In this document: one piece after another, positions 44,399 through 54,200 of the stretch
How the letters are laid out: each line of letters begins with the position of its first letter
How positions within the stretch are numbered: position 1 is the first letter of the stretch
Source of the DNA: Pseudoalteromonas luteoviolacea
GTDB lineage: Bacteria > Pseudomonadota > Gammaproteobacteria > Enterobacterales > Alteromonadaceae
Assembly: GCF_001750165.1 (NCBI RefSeq)
Contig: NZ_CP015411.1
Coordinates: 4,626,501 to 4,690,500 of the forward strand
DNA: 64,000 nucleotides
Direction: 5' to 3'
Notes under the pieces: model-generated
What the model was told of the DNA's origin: nothing
Database searches by the model: none
What the model saw: only the letters and a program-made list of their open reading frames with translations
Program-made: the position numbers and the translations under genes

Positions 44399-45001
44399 TT
44401 AGTCTTTATATCCCCAAGGTGCTTTTGGTGCTTTAACTGGTTTAGTTAAGTCAAAATCAACTCTAAACTCACGTCCTTGACGGATCAAGCGGTAAGTGAA
44501 CTTGTCATCATAGATGAACATCTGCCATGTATTACCCATTGATTGTGGAATAGCATGCTTAATGAATAGCTCTTTTGAATATTGATCAGCTGGGAACGAT
44601 TGCACATTGTCAAAACCCGCATCGACAGTGTGACCACCATACATAGTCGATTTATCATCACTGCCATCCTTATGACGGTGGTCGTGCTTAAGGCTCAGAC
44701 CACTACCAGTTTTTGTAATGATCCAAGTGCGTGACGCATCTTTACCAACATGAAATGGAACTTGCAACTCACGTTCGTTACAACGACGAACATGCATCAC
44801 CAACCGCTCTTCGCTAAATGCGCTAGGGCCCTGATTATCTAATGTCACTTTGCCTTCATATGCTTTACCACAATGCGCTTTAATTTTATCAAAAAAAGCA
44901 TCATGAGTTGGGATAGAGACAAGTGGCGCTGGACGGGCAAAAGCGGCACTACTGGCAAACACAGTTGCAGCAGCCAATAGAGAAGCTGAAAACTTATTCA
45001 T
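44399..45001 (-). CDS. Secreted or periplasmic protein of unknown function
   Basis: This 200-aa protein begins with a signal peptide (MNKFSASLLAAATVFASS, cleavage near AFA). The mature part has two Cys (in KAHCGKAY and VRRCNER) that may form a disulphide, a His-rich KHDHRHKDGSDD stretch and a basic, Pro-rich C-terminus. I do not recognise the family. The ATG at 45001 has an AGGAA site; a longer frame to 45058 would bury the signal peptide. It follows leuD on the same strand, but a terminator separates them. Confidence 0.75.
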   Translation of the reverse strand: MNKFSASLLAAATVFASSAAFARPAPLVSIPTHDAFFDKIKAHCGKAYEGKVTLDNQGPSAFSEERLVMHVRRCNERELQVPFHVGKDASRTWIITKTGSGLSLKHDHRHKDGSDDKSTMYGGHTVDAGFDNVQSFPADQYSKELFIKHAIPQSMGNTWQMFIYDDKFTYRLIRQGREFRVDFDLTKPVKAPKAPWGYKD

Positions 45002-45019
45002 CGATATGTTCCTAAATAT

Positions 45020-45048
45020 GAAAAGCCAAAGACTAAAACGCCTTTGGC
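45020..45048 (-). terminator. Terminator of the leuABCD operon
   Basis: A 7-bp stem (45025-45031 with 45042-45048, 10-nt loop) is followed on the minus strand by TTTT. It lies 44 bp past the leuD stop. Confidence 0.6.
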
Positions 45049-45091
45049 ATAATGGCAAAAAAATGCGATGGTTAGCCAGCGATCGAAATGA

Positions 45092-45691
45092 TCATTGCCA
45101 CGGCCTAGCAGCTTGTAACTTTTGCTCAAAGGCATCAATATGATGATTTAGCTGCTCTGTTTCTCCGATAAAATCCAAACCGCTGAGCAATCTAGCCTTT
45201 ATATCTGGGCGAACGTCAAAAGAAATATCCGCAAAATACTCACTACATATCAACTGATTTTCCAGATCAATCTCAATGTGCACCTGGGGATGTACGTCAC
45301 ACACTGCAAATAAATCATCCAGCACCTCTGGCGATAATGCAATGCAAAGCATCTGATTGTTGCCACAATTATTGAAAAAGATATCCGCAAAACTCTCAGC
45401 CAAGATAACACTAAAACCATATTGCTTAAGTGCCCAAGGTGCATGCTCACGAGATGAACCACAACCAAAGTTATCACGGGTTAACAGCACGGTTGCGCCT
45501 TGATATCGTTCAAAGTTTAAAACGAATGCCGGATCTGGCTCGCCACTATCGAGATATCTCCAATCATAAAAAAGTGCTTTATCAAAGCCATCACGACTTG
45601 TCGAAGTGAGAAACTGTTTAGGGATGATTTGGTCTGTATCGACATTATTTTTATCTAATGGCGCCATTAATCCACTATGATATTTACTCAT
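45092..45691 (-). CDS. leuD: 3-isopropylmalate dehydratase small subunit
   Basis: This 199-aa subunit pairs with LeuC to isomerise 2- and 3-isopropylmalate in leucine synthesis in the cytoplasm. Family motifs include NVDTDQIIPKQFL near residue 16 and FGCGSSREHAPWAL near 75. The length is normal. Its ATG overlaps the leuC stop as ATGA, so the two are translationally coupled. It is the last gene of leuABCD. Confidence 0.97.
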   Translation of the reverse strand: MSKYHSGLMAPLDKNNVDTDQIIPKQFLTSTSRDGFDKALFYDWRYLDSGEPDPAFVLNFERYQGATVLLTRDNFGCGSSREHAPWALKQYGFSVILAESFADIFFNNCGNNQMLCIALSPEVLDDLFAVCDVHPQVHIEIDLENQLICSEYFADISFDVRPDIKARLLSGLDFIGETEQLNHHIDAFEQKLQAARPWQ

Positions 45692-47091
45692 CTCTGCGCT
45701 CCTCTAATATCAGTAAATCGACCTGCAATTGCGGCCGCCGCTGCCATTGCGGGACTGACTAAATGGGTGCGCCCACCACGACCTTGACGCCCTTCAAAAT
45801 TACGATTAGAAGTGGATGCACAGCGCTTGCCTGAACCTAATCTATCGTCATTCATGGCCAAACACATTGAGCAACCAGGCTCACGCCATTCAAATCCAGC
45901 CGCCATAAATATATCAGCCAGCCCTTCTTGTTCAGCCTGCTGTTTGACTAAACCAGAACCGGGCACTATTAACGCTTCTACACCTTGTGCCACTTTCTTT
46001 CCTTCCACAATTTTTGCCGCGGCACGTAAATCTTCAATACGGCTATTAGTACAAGAGCCAATAAATACAGTATCAACCGTGGCATCAGATAATCGCTGTC
46101 CAGCTTCTAATCCCATATAACGCAGTGCCGAACGCATAGAGTCTGCTTTAATCAGGTCTTGTTCTTCATCAGGGTTTGGAATGGGCTCATCGATACCTAT
46201 TACTTGTTCAGGACTGGTACCCCACGTCACTTGAGGTTGAATGTCTTCTGCCTCCATTTCAACTACCCGATCAAACTGCGCACCATCATCCGAATGCAGC
46301 GTTTTCCAATAAGCAACGGCTTGCTTAAAATCTTCACCTTTTGGCGCAAAGGGACGCCCTTCAAGATACGCATAGGTTATTTCATCAGGTGCAATCAACC
46401 CTGCTTTTGCCCCCATTTCTATGCTCATATTACATAACGTCATACGTGATTCCATCGACAATGCCTCTATGGCTGTGCCGCAAAACTCTGCAACATAGCC
46501 GGTACCACCTGCGGTACCTAGCTCACCGATCACCGCCATGATTAAGTCTTTTGCAGTCACCGTTGGGCGAAGTAACCCATTGATCTGAATTTTAAGCGCC
46601 TTGGCTTTTTTCTGCTGCAGTGTCTGCGTTGCCAGCACATGCTCAACTTCTGAAGTGCCAATACCATGTGCTAATGCCCCAAAAGCACCATGCGTAGAAG
46701 TATGGCTGTCACCACATACTATGGTTGTGCCAGGCAATGTGATCCCTTGTTCGGGGCCCATCACATGTACAATCCCCTGATTAATAGATTCCAAATCATA
46801 CAGCTGGACACCAAATTCAGCACAATTATTTGACAGCGCTTGAAGCTGATTTTTACTCACTTCACTGGCCGCATCAATTGAGCGACTTTTGGTAGATACG
46901 TTATGGTCCATCGTTGCAAAAGTTTTTTCAGGGCAACGTACTGGACGGTTTTTCTCTCGTAGGCCTGCAAATGCTTGCGGGGACGTCACCTCATGCACTA
47001 AATGCCTGTCGATATACAGTAAATCAGTCTGTTCATTAATTTGCGCAACCGCATGAGATTGCCAAATTTTATCGTATAAAGTCTGTGCCAC
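45688..47091 (-). CDS. leuC: 3-isopropylmalate dehydratase large subunit
   Basis: This 467-aa aconitase-family subunit carries the [4Fe-4S] cluster. The three Cys ligands are visible in GSCTNSR and in the GCSMCLAMN pair. GDSHTSTHGAFGALA is also conserved. The start is GTG at 47091, with AAGGAAGG nine bases upstream; the nearby ATG is followed at once by a stop. The gene lies 29 bp after leuB and overlaps leuD. Its length is typical. Confidence 0.97.
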   Translation of the reverse strand: MAQTLYDKIWQSHAVAQINEQTDLLYIDRHLVHEVTSPQAFAGLREKNRPVRCPEKTFATMDHNVSTKSRSIDAASEVSKNQLQALSNNCAEFGVQLYDLESINQGIVHVMGPEQGITLPGTTIVCGDSHTSTHGAFGALAHGIGTSEVEHVLATQTLQQKKAKALKIQINGLLRPTVTAKDLIMAVIGELGTAGGTGYVAEFCGTAIEALSMESRMTLCNMSIEMGAKAGLIAPDEITYAYLEGRPFAPKGEDFKQAVAYWKTLHSDDGAQFDRVVEMEAEDIQPQVTWGTSPEQVIGIDEPIPNPDEEQDLIKADSMRSALRYMGLEAGQRLSDATVDTVFIGSCTNSRIEDLRAAAKIVEGKKVAQGVEALIVPGSGLVKQQAEQEGLADIFMAAGFEWREPGCSMCLAMNDDRLGSGKRCASTSNRNFEGRQGRGGRTHLVSPAMAAAAAIAGRFTDIRGAQR

Positions 47092-47120
47092 TTGCTACAT
47101 CCTTCCTTTAAAAACGAGTC

Positions 47121-48197
47121 TTAAATACGATCAACGATCGCTTGGGCAACATCTTGCGTGGTATAACCACCCTGTGGATAAATATCTGGCGTGCCCACCC
47201 CTTGTGCCACAGCCTCTGCGACGGCTTTTTCAATGCGTCTGGCTGCCTCATCTTCACCCAGCGAATAACGTAACATTAAAGCTGCACTTAAGATTTGTGC
47301 AATTGGATTTGCAATGCCCTTTCCTGCAATATCGGGCGCCGAGCCACCAGCAGGCTCATACAAACCAAACCCTGACTGATTTAAACTCGCTGACGGTAAT
47401 AACCCCATAGAGCCGGTGATCATGGCGCACTCATCAGACAATATATCGCCAAATAAATTGTCACATAAAAGCACATCAAATTGACTCGGTTGCTTCACCA
47501 ATTGCATGGCTGCGTTATCAATATAAATATGCTCTAGCGTTACATCAGGATAATCTTGACTCACTTCAATAACTACCTCGCGCCATAGCACACTAGAAGC
47601 GAGTACATTAGATTTATCAACCGATGTAACATGGTTACGACGTAAACGCGCTGCATCAAAAGCAAATCGTGCAATACGCTCAATTTCTTTACGGCTGTAC
47701 TTTTGTGTATCAAAAGCAAATTCATTTTCGCCACTGCCTTGACGACCCTTTTCACCAAAATAAATACCGCCGGTCAGCTCTCGTACACACAAAATATCAA
47801 ACCCTTGTGCACTGATATCTTCACGCAGGGGAGATGCAGCGCTCAGAGCGGGTAAAAGCTGTGCAGGCCTTAAATTACAAAACAAACCGAAGTGCTTTCT
47901 TAGCGGTAATAGTGACGCGCGCTCAGGCTGTTGTTCTGGTGGCAAATCGGCCCATTTTGGCCCACCCACTGAGCCAAATAAAATCGCATCCGCTTGCTCG
48001 CACGTTGATAGCGTATGAGCTGGCAGTGCTTCACCAAATTCATCGATTGCAGCACCACCGATAGCTTGATGAACCAAATTTAATTTAAACGCAAATTCTT
48101 CGCTAACGCGCTCAAGCACTCGTTGGGCAGCAGCCATAACTTCTGGTCCTATGCCATCGCCTGCCAAGACTGCGACTTGATAACTTTTTTGATTCAT
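47121..48197 (-). CDS. leuB: 3-isopropylmalate dehydrogenase
   Basis: This 358-aa enzyme oxidises and decarboxylates 3-isopropylmalate with NAD+. It shows the N-terminal GDGIGPEV, the substrate-binding RELTGGIYFG, DKSNVLASS, and the metal-binding DNLFGDILSDE motif. The ATG overlaps the leuA stop as ATGA. The length is normal and nothing is unusual. Confidence 0.97.
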   Translation of the reverse strand: MNQKSYQVAVLAGDGIGPEVMAAAQRVLERVSEEFAFKLNLVHQAIGGAAIDEFGEALPAHTLSTCEQADAILFGSVGGPKWADLPPEQQPERASLLPLRKHFGLFCNLRPAQLLPALSAASPLREDISAQGFDILCVRELTGGIYFGEKGRQGSGENEFAFDTQKYSRKEIERIARFAFDAARLRRNHVTSVDKSNVLASSVLWREVVIEVSQDYPDVTLEHIYIDNAAMQLVKQPSQFDVLLCDNLFGDILSDECAMITGSMGLLPSASLNQSGFGLYEPAGGSAPDIAGKGIANPIAQILSAALMLRYSLGEDEAARRIEKAVAEAVAQGVGTPDIYPQGGYTTQDVAQAIVDRI

Positions 48198-49741
48198 CCT
48201 GCTTTCCTTTGTTGTTTTAGATCTGACACTTTGCGCGCCCTATCAATTAAGTTGTAAACGCGGATCATGGCTCGAGCCGATGCTTCAACAACATCTGCCG
48301 CAAGACCCGCACCGTGATACTGACGACCATCACATTTTGCAATGATATTAACTTGGCCAAGTGAGTTGGCCCCTTGACCTGTGGCTTCAAGGTTATATTC
48401 GATCATCTCAACTGCCTGACCTGTGATACGCTCTATCGCTAAAAATGCAGCCTCAACAGGACCATTACCTGTCGCGGCTTCCTGAACGAGTTCGCCACCA
48501 AGGCTCATGCCCACCGTTGCACTGGCAATGGATTGAGAGTTAGAGGACGCGTTGACAAATTGCAGTTGGTAAAACTCGTCTTGTTCGGCGATTTTATTGA
48601 AATAAATCATGGCTTCTAGGTCATAGTCATACACTGTGCCTTTCTGATCGGCGAGCTCTAAAAAGCTGTTATACAACTGGTCCATATCATAATCTTCAGC
48701 TTGATAACCCAGCTCAGAGAGGCGATGTTCAATAACGTGTCGACCAGAGCGCGAGGTCATATTAAGTTGATTATTTGGCACACCGACCATTTCCGGCGCC
48801 ATAATTTCATAGGTATTTTGTGCTTTTAGAACACCGTCTTGGTGAATGCCAGAACTGTGCGCAAACGCATTTTCACCCACAATGGCCTTATTTGGCTGTA
48901 CTGGCATATTACAAATTGTCGATACTTGACGAGACGCTCGATAAATCTCTTCACTGCGAATATCCGTATGAACTTTTAAATGGTCTTCACGCATTTTCAT
49001 GATCATCGCCACTTCTTCCAATGAACAGTTCCCTGCGCGCTCCCCAATCCCATTAATAGTACATTCAATCTGTCTTGCCCCCGCTTGCACAGCGGCAATG
49101 GAATTTGAAACTGCTAACCCTAGGTCATTGTGGCAATGCACACTCAGTCTCGCTTTATCAATATTTGGGACGTTGTTGCGTAAGTGATGAATAATGGCTG
49201 AAAACTCATCAGGTGTGGTGTAGCCAACAGTGTCGGGAATATTAATCGTTGTGGCACCAGCTCCGATAGCGCGCTCAACCACTTTGCATAAATCAGCATA
49301 GGGCGTGCGACCAGCATCCTCACAGGAAAACTCAACATCATCGGTATACTTTAAAGCTTGTCTTATCGAACGCTCAGCCATCTCAATTACGTCATCTAAG
49401 GACTTACGTAATTTATGCTCTAAATGCAGCGGGCTAGTTGCAATAAATGTATGAATGCGGGGTCTTTGTGCCCCCTGCAATGCCAATCCACACGCTTCAA
49501 TGTCCTTTGGCATTGCACGGGCCAAGCCACATATCACAGGCCCCTTTACTTCATGTGCGATACGCTGAACGGATCTAAAATCAGCAGGACTCGACACTGG
49601 AAAGCCCACTTCCATCACATCGACGTTCAGTCGACTTATAGTATGCGCCAACTGAATCTTATCTTCTTCTGTCAAGCTCGCTTTCAGTGCTTGCTCGCCA
49701 TCCCTTAACGTTGTATCAAAAATCCAAACCTTGTCCTGCAT
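48194..49741 (-). CDS. leuA: 2-isopropylmalate synthase
   Basis: This 515-aa enzyme condenses acetyl-CoA with 2-oxoisovalerate, the first committed step of leucine synthesis. The catalytic barrel shows FDTTLRDGEQ at residues 8-17, the metal-binding HCHNDLG and the GIGERAGN loop. A C-terminal LeuA dimer domain (about 385-515) normally binds leucine for feedback inhibition. The ATG has a GAGGAAATAGGA ribosome region and follows an attenuator by about 20 bp. Confidence 0.97.
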   Translation of the reverse strand: MQDKVWIFDTTLRDGEQALKASLTEEDKIQLAHTISRLNVDVMEVGFPVSSPADFRSVQRIAHEVKGPVICGLARAMPKDIEACGLALQGAQRPRIHTFIATSPLHLEHKLRKSLDDVIEMAERSIRQALKYTDDVEFSCEDAGRTPYADLCKVVERAIGAGATTINIPDTVGYTTPDEFSAIIHHLRNNVPNIDKARLSVHCHNDLGLAVSNSIAAVQAGARQIECTINGIGERAGNCSLEEVAMIMKMREDHLKVHTDIRSEEIYRASRQVSTICNMPVQPNKAIVGENAFAHSSGIHQDGVLKAQNTYEIMAPEMVGVPNNQLNMTSRSGRHVIEHRLSELGYQAEDYDMDQLYNSFLELADQKGTVYDYDLEAMIYFNKIAEQDEFYQLQFVNASSNSQSIASATVGMSLGGELVQEAATGNGPVEAAFLAIERITGQAVEMIEYNLEATGQGANSLGQVNIIAKCDGRQYHGAGLAADVVEASARAMIRVYNLIDRARKVSDLKQQRKAG

Positions 49742-49761
49742 TCCTATTTCCTCGCTCGCGC

Positions 49762-49790
49762 AAAAAAAAACCCCGCTCGTTGGCGGGGTT
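49762..49790 (-). terminator. leu operon attenuator terminator
   Basis: An 8-bp GC-rich stem (49769-49776 with 49783-49790, 6-nt loop) is followed on the minus strand by nine T. Its 5' arm can also pair with GGCGGGG at 49822-49828 in the leader, giving the terminator/antiterminator choice of an amino-acid attenuator. Confidence 0.8.
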
Positions 49791-49816
49791 TGCTATTTGG
49801 TTGCTCATAAACGCAA

Positions 49817-49889
49817 CTAAGCCCCGCCCTTATCTAAATTAATCAGTAAGAGGTTAAGCAAAGTTGTCAGTAACATGATGTTTTTCATT
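49817..49889 (-). promoter_or_regulatory. leu operon leader region with Leu-codon run (frame problem)
   Basis: The minus strand has CTT TTG CTT AAC CTC TTA CTG ATT AAT TTA, rich in Leu codons, ending at a TAG next to the antiterminator arm, as in leuL leaders. The only good start, ATG at 49889, is one base out of frame with this run and ends early as MKNIMLLTTFA. Removing one T from a TTTT tract (49860-49863) would join them into a 23-residue Leu-rich leader. The cause may be a sequencing error, a mutation or +1 frameshifting. Confidence 0.6.
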
Positions 49890-49923
49890 GTGAGCAATCG
49901 TACCTGTTGATGTATTAATTATG

Positions 49924-49952
49924 TTTTAACACGTCTAAAAAGCTCAGATCAA
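49924..49952 (-). promoter_or_regulatory. Possible promoter of the leu operon
   Basis: The minus strand has TTGATC, a 17-bp spacer and TTAAAA, a fair sigma-70 match. It lies about 35 bp upstream of the leader ATG. The -10 match is modest. Confidence 0.35.
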
Positions 49953-50106
49953 GCATAAAAACTTCAATTAATAGTAATTAACACCTACCAAACAAAACAA
50001 AAACACCAAAAAAAAGACAGATAAGGGAAATATAATGCAGACAACAACCGATTTACCTTATGTCTTAATGCAATTTTTGCTGATGACTAAATTAAATATT
50101 AAGCGT

Positions 50107-50135
50107 AAAAAAACCGCCGAAGAGGGCGGTTTTTT
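50107..50135 (-). terminator. Terminator of the PKD protein gene
   Basis: A 9-bp stem (50110-50118 with 50125-50133, 6-nt loop) is flanked by A and T runs on both sides, so it can work in both directions. It lies just past the stop at 50141. Confidence 0.75.
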
Positions 50136-50140
50136 CATTT

Positions 50141-50818
50141 TTATTTTCGCCTACGCAAGGCAAAACAAAATAAGCCAAATAAGCTCACGAAACCCCAGCT
50201 TCCTCCCCCATCATTTTGGTCAGGGTTTTTATTAGGCGTCTCGCTTTTTCCGTCATCTGGATCTGTGCCACCATCACCGGGGTCCTTATTACCATCACCA
50301 GGGTCCGTGTTATCATTTTGTTCTGCAACAATGACGTCAACTTCAAGTGACCGCACAATCGTCTGCTCCCACAGCGCATTCAAAGTCATTGTATAAGCGC
50401 CCGCATCACTAAATACATGTTCTAATATTGGACCGCTTGATGCATCTCCAAGTGACTGACCATCTACATACCATTGATATCTAATCGCCTCCAATGGTTC
50501 ACTCGTGACTAGCTGTGCAGTAAGCTCAAATTGCGCTTTTTCAGTGATTAGCTGAGGTACAATGATGTCTAATTCAATAATCTTTGGGGTGATTAAATCA
50601 ACCACTTGCTCACTAACATTAATTAAGACACCATTTTGATACGCTTCTCTTGTAACTGTATAAATACCAGCCGTTTCATATTGGTGTTCAGGCTCAGCAA
50701 GGTGTGAATATGTACCATCTCCAAAATCCCAAAAATATCCGGTACTTTCGCTTGCTAAAATCAACTGAGGACTTAGACAGCATAAAACTGCCAACACATT
50801 CCTTATTTTCCCATCCAT
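50141..50818 (-). CDS. PKD-domain protein with GlyGly-CTERM anchor
   Basis: This 225-aa protein begins with a signal peptide ending near LILAS. A PKD-like fold follows directly (YFWDFGDGTYS, then HQYETAGIYTVT), and a second Ig-like part is at about 95-160 (YQWYVDGQSLGD, HVFSDAGAYTMTL). A linker rich in Gly, Asp, Pro and Asn leads to GGGSWGFVSLFGLFCFALRRRK-like ends at residues 204-225. That tail has the Gly-rich motif, helix and basic end of GlyGly-CTERM proteins, which are processed by rhombosortase and often exported by type II secretion. No enzyme domain is present. The function is unknown; it may be a surface or matrix protein. Confidence 0.8.
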   Translation of the reverse strand: MDGKIRNVLAVLCCLSPQLILASESTGYFWDFGDGTYSHLAEPEHQYETAGIYTVTREAYQNGVLINVSEQVVDLITPKIIELDIIVPQLITEKAQFELTAQLVTSEPLEAIRYQWYVDGQSLGDASSGPILEHVFSDAGAYTMTLNALWEQTIVRSLEVDVIVAEQNDNTDPGDGNKDPGDGGTDPDDGKSETPNKNPDQNDGGGSWGFVSLFGLFCFALRRRK

Positions 50819-51235
50819 GAATCAATTCCAACTTTAAAATTTAAATATGACACTATGCCACTGTATACATAATACACAAAAATCAATACCAGTAACACAG
50901 TACCCTATGACTAATACATATGTATTAATTACAAATCTAATGACCACTAGGTATAATGAAAATTAACCGATAACTGGGCTTATTAACTTCAATACCTGTA
51001 TAAGTCATGCTTCCTTCCATAATACCGAATTTAAATATAATTTAACACTTTATACATATATCATTTTTTTTATAAACTTTTATTTACTTCCCAGAGCTTT
51101 TACTTTAGCATCTTAAATAGTTCAATTATTAGACAACTTGAAATGCCAGAAGGAAACGGCTTTTGATGTTTTTAAAGCTTAACGGAACATGACTGTTTGG
51201 CATTTTACGCATTAAATTCACACAAGGAGATAAAA
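50819..51235. other. AT-rich divergent intergenic region
   Basis: This 417-bp gap separates the PKD gene from the divergent M4 protease gene and must hold both promoters. It is very AT-rich. I could not single out a convincing promoter or operator, and I see no RNA gene or repeat. Confidence 0.5.
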
Positions 51236-54200
51236 ATGCGCATTAGTGGTTTCCCATTCGCATTGGGGATGGTAAGTCTATCTATTATAGGTGCGAGCGG
51301 CATTCAAGCAGCTGAATTAAAGCCTATAATCAATCAGGAGCACTTATGGGGTTCACAGCCTTCAAGCTCAGTGCTCAAACCCACTTATTTTACTTCGAAC
51401 AATGAAAGCGTACCAACAACTAAAAATACGTCCGACGCTTTAGAGCACCGCCTTGTCAAAGTAAAAGGCGAAAAAACAAAATATGAACATTATCAAACCT
51501 ACTTTAACGGTTACCCTGTTGTAGATGGACAATTTGTTCTCATTAAAAATGATGACGAAATCATTCAAGGTTTAGGTCAAATTCTCTCCTTGAATAAATC
51601 TAGCCAGTTTGTTGGTAATGATATTTTTCAGTTCACTGAACAACGCATCAAAACACAGCTTGCATCGGTATTAAAAACAGCTGAGGATTTTTCTTTCTCA
51701 AAAGTATATAAAGTGTGGAAAGGTAGTCTTATTCCTGCATTTTCTGTTCGCGTAACGCATAATAACAAAATAGAAGAACAGCTATTACATGCCGTAACAT
51801 TGCAGGTATTAGATAAGAAGAGTGCTGTTGATAAACTCACCCCGACAAATGCAGAGTATGTTGCTGCCGGTGGTATTGGAGGCAATGAAAAACTCGGTGC
51901 AATCTGCTACTCACCAAGTCCATCAAGTATGACGAATTGCCTTGCCTATCAATTTGATCAATATACCAACGCAAGTACAGAGCTGGTTTTCGAGGATACG
52001 ACAGTAGACACACCTCTGATCTTCAATGAATTTGGCGGCTACCCTTTTATTGTCAAAAAAGAAGGCAATCAATGCTTCTTTGAAAATCAATATGTTAAAA
52101 CGATTGACTACCCAGTCGATCAGGAAGCTGCATTTTCATTTGATTGCAGCACCAGCACAGAACACTTTAATAAAACTCAAATAGATGATTTTTATTGGTA
52201 TAACTTTAGCTACTCAGGATTAAACGACGCGCATTTTTATGGTGGTTTAGTCATGCAGTATTATCACAAGCTCTTCGCCGATCTTTACCCAAGTCTTAAC
52301 AATGATTGTAGTTATTCTGGTTATTGTATCAAGCAATTGATGCAACGCGTAAGCAACGATTCTTTGGGATCAGCTCAAGCATTTTGGGATGATACCTATA
52401 CAAATTACGGCACCGGAGATGGTGGGGCAACCAGTTACGCTCATACAACTCTCAGTCTGATCGCACACGAGTCTGCACATGCGATAACCTATTGGAATAG
52501 TGGGCTTGCTGGCAATGGCGAAGCTGGCGCATTCAATGAAGCGTTTTCAGATATAGCAAGTATCGCTGCGCTAAGTTATCTGCAAGCAGGCGTAAGTGGT
52601 AGCTATACAAACTCAAAAGCATTCTTAGATCAAACATCAGATAATAGTCATGCCTTAAAAGATAGAAAGTGGTGGTATGGCTGGGATGTTTTCTATTCAG
52701 ATGTTGCAGGTAGACATTTTGCTCTGCCTTCTGCTGATGGAAAGGGGTTAGATCACCTCTCTATGCTTACACCAGGTGAGTCACATTACAATATTGCGGG
52801 CCTATTTAGAAAAGCATTTTATGAGCTAGTTAAGTCAAAAAACTGGTCTGTAGAAGAGGCATTTAAGCTATTTATCAAAGCCAATGTCGACTGTCTACCA
52901 AGCAATGCCAGCCTTGCTGATGCCTCATTCTGCTTAGTTTCTCAAGCGTCGAGCTTCAATGCCAACCGCACATCAGCACAAGCTAAAAATGATGTAGATA
53001 ACGTATTGGTGTCTGTTGGTCTGGTGGCACAGAACTCAAATAAATCTACTTTCGATTTAGATATTTTCACGCAATATGACGAGATAGCATTCGACTTAAC
53101 AACAATCCCTGCCAATGAAATCGCACAAATTGATATCAACTGGGGAGATGGTACCTCTGACTCTTGGTCAAGCGACAGTGGACATGCAATTCAACCTTAT
53201 TTAACGCGAAAACAAGCAGTCGCAGTCGATGCACTCAATCTATTTGAGCTTACTGTGACTAAACACAACAGCTCGCAACTTTATGCTGGTCGCCACTATT
53301 TTAGTAAAGCCTATAATGGTTGTGCTCCTGACATTAATAGCGCTAATACCTTATTGCCGACAAATGTAAGCTTAAACGATACACCTGTGGTATTAACTGC
53401 GCAAAGTTACCAGTCTGTTACCTCTGACACAGCCGTTTTAAACCGTGGCACACAAAACATATTGTTTGTAGGCCAAAACCTGAACGGTCAATCAGTCTCA
53501 GTGCTCTTTGACAGTAACCACGATGGTATTTTCAGTCCAGAAGAAGCTCTCACTCAAAATGCCACTGTGTCCAATGGGCAAATTACATTTAACATTGACA
53601 GCCAAGTGAGACTAGGGAAGTCTATATTAAGGCTTGCAATAGGCAGTAACTATGACCACTTTACAACATGTGGCTATTTAAGCAGTGGGCAAGTCGTCGA
53701 CTTCCAAGTGAAAACAGAGCAGCCACCTATTCCAATTTCCGCTGGATTTGACTATACAATCCTAGACGGTAATAAAGTGAAATTCACTAATACCACTACA
53801 CTGGATGATACAAGAAACCCAGCCTATCATTGGGACTTTGGATTTGACACGCCAACCAGCGACCGTAAAAATCCTGCGGACGTACAATACCCAGATGCCA
53901 CCGAAAGTTACAATGTGACGCTCACTGTAAATTATCAGGATGGTTCTGGCGAATCAGATACGGTTAGTAAACAGATCAATATTACTGCACAACCACCGGG
54001 GTCCGATCTATGTTCGGTAAGCCGCTTAGCACCATCATATGAAAACGCTTTATACATTGATGAACTGTCACTTTCTACGGACTGGAATAACCTAACCTAT
54101 ATTGATGGTTCACAAGGCTCAAACGCTTCTGGATATGGTGCGCATGTTATTGATGCCTCTTTCCCACAACAGCGTGAACTGACGGTCAATATGCTCTCTA

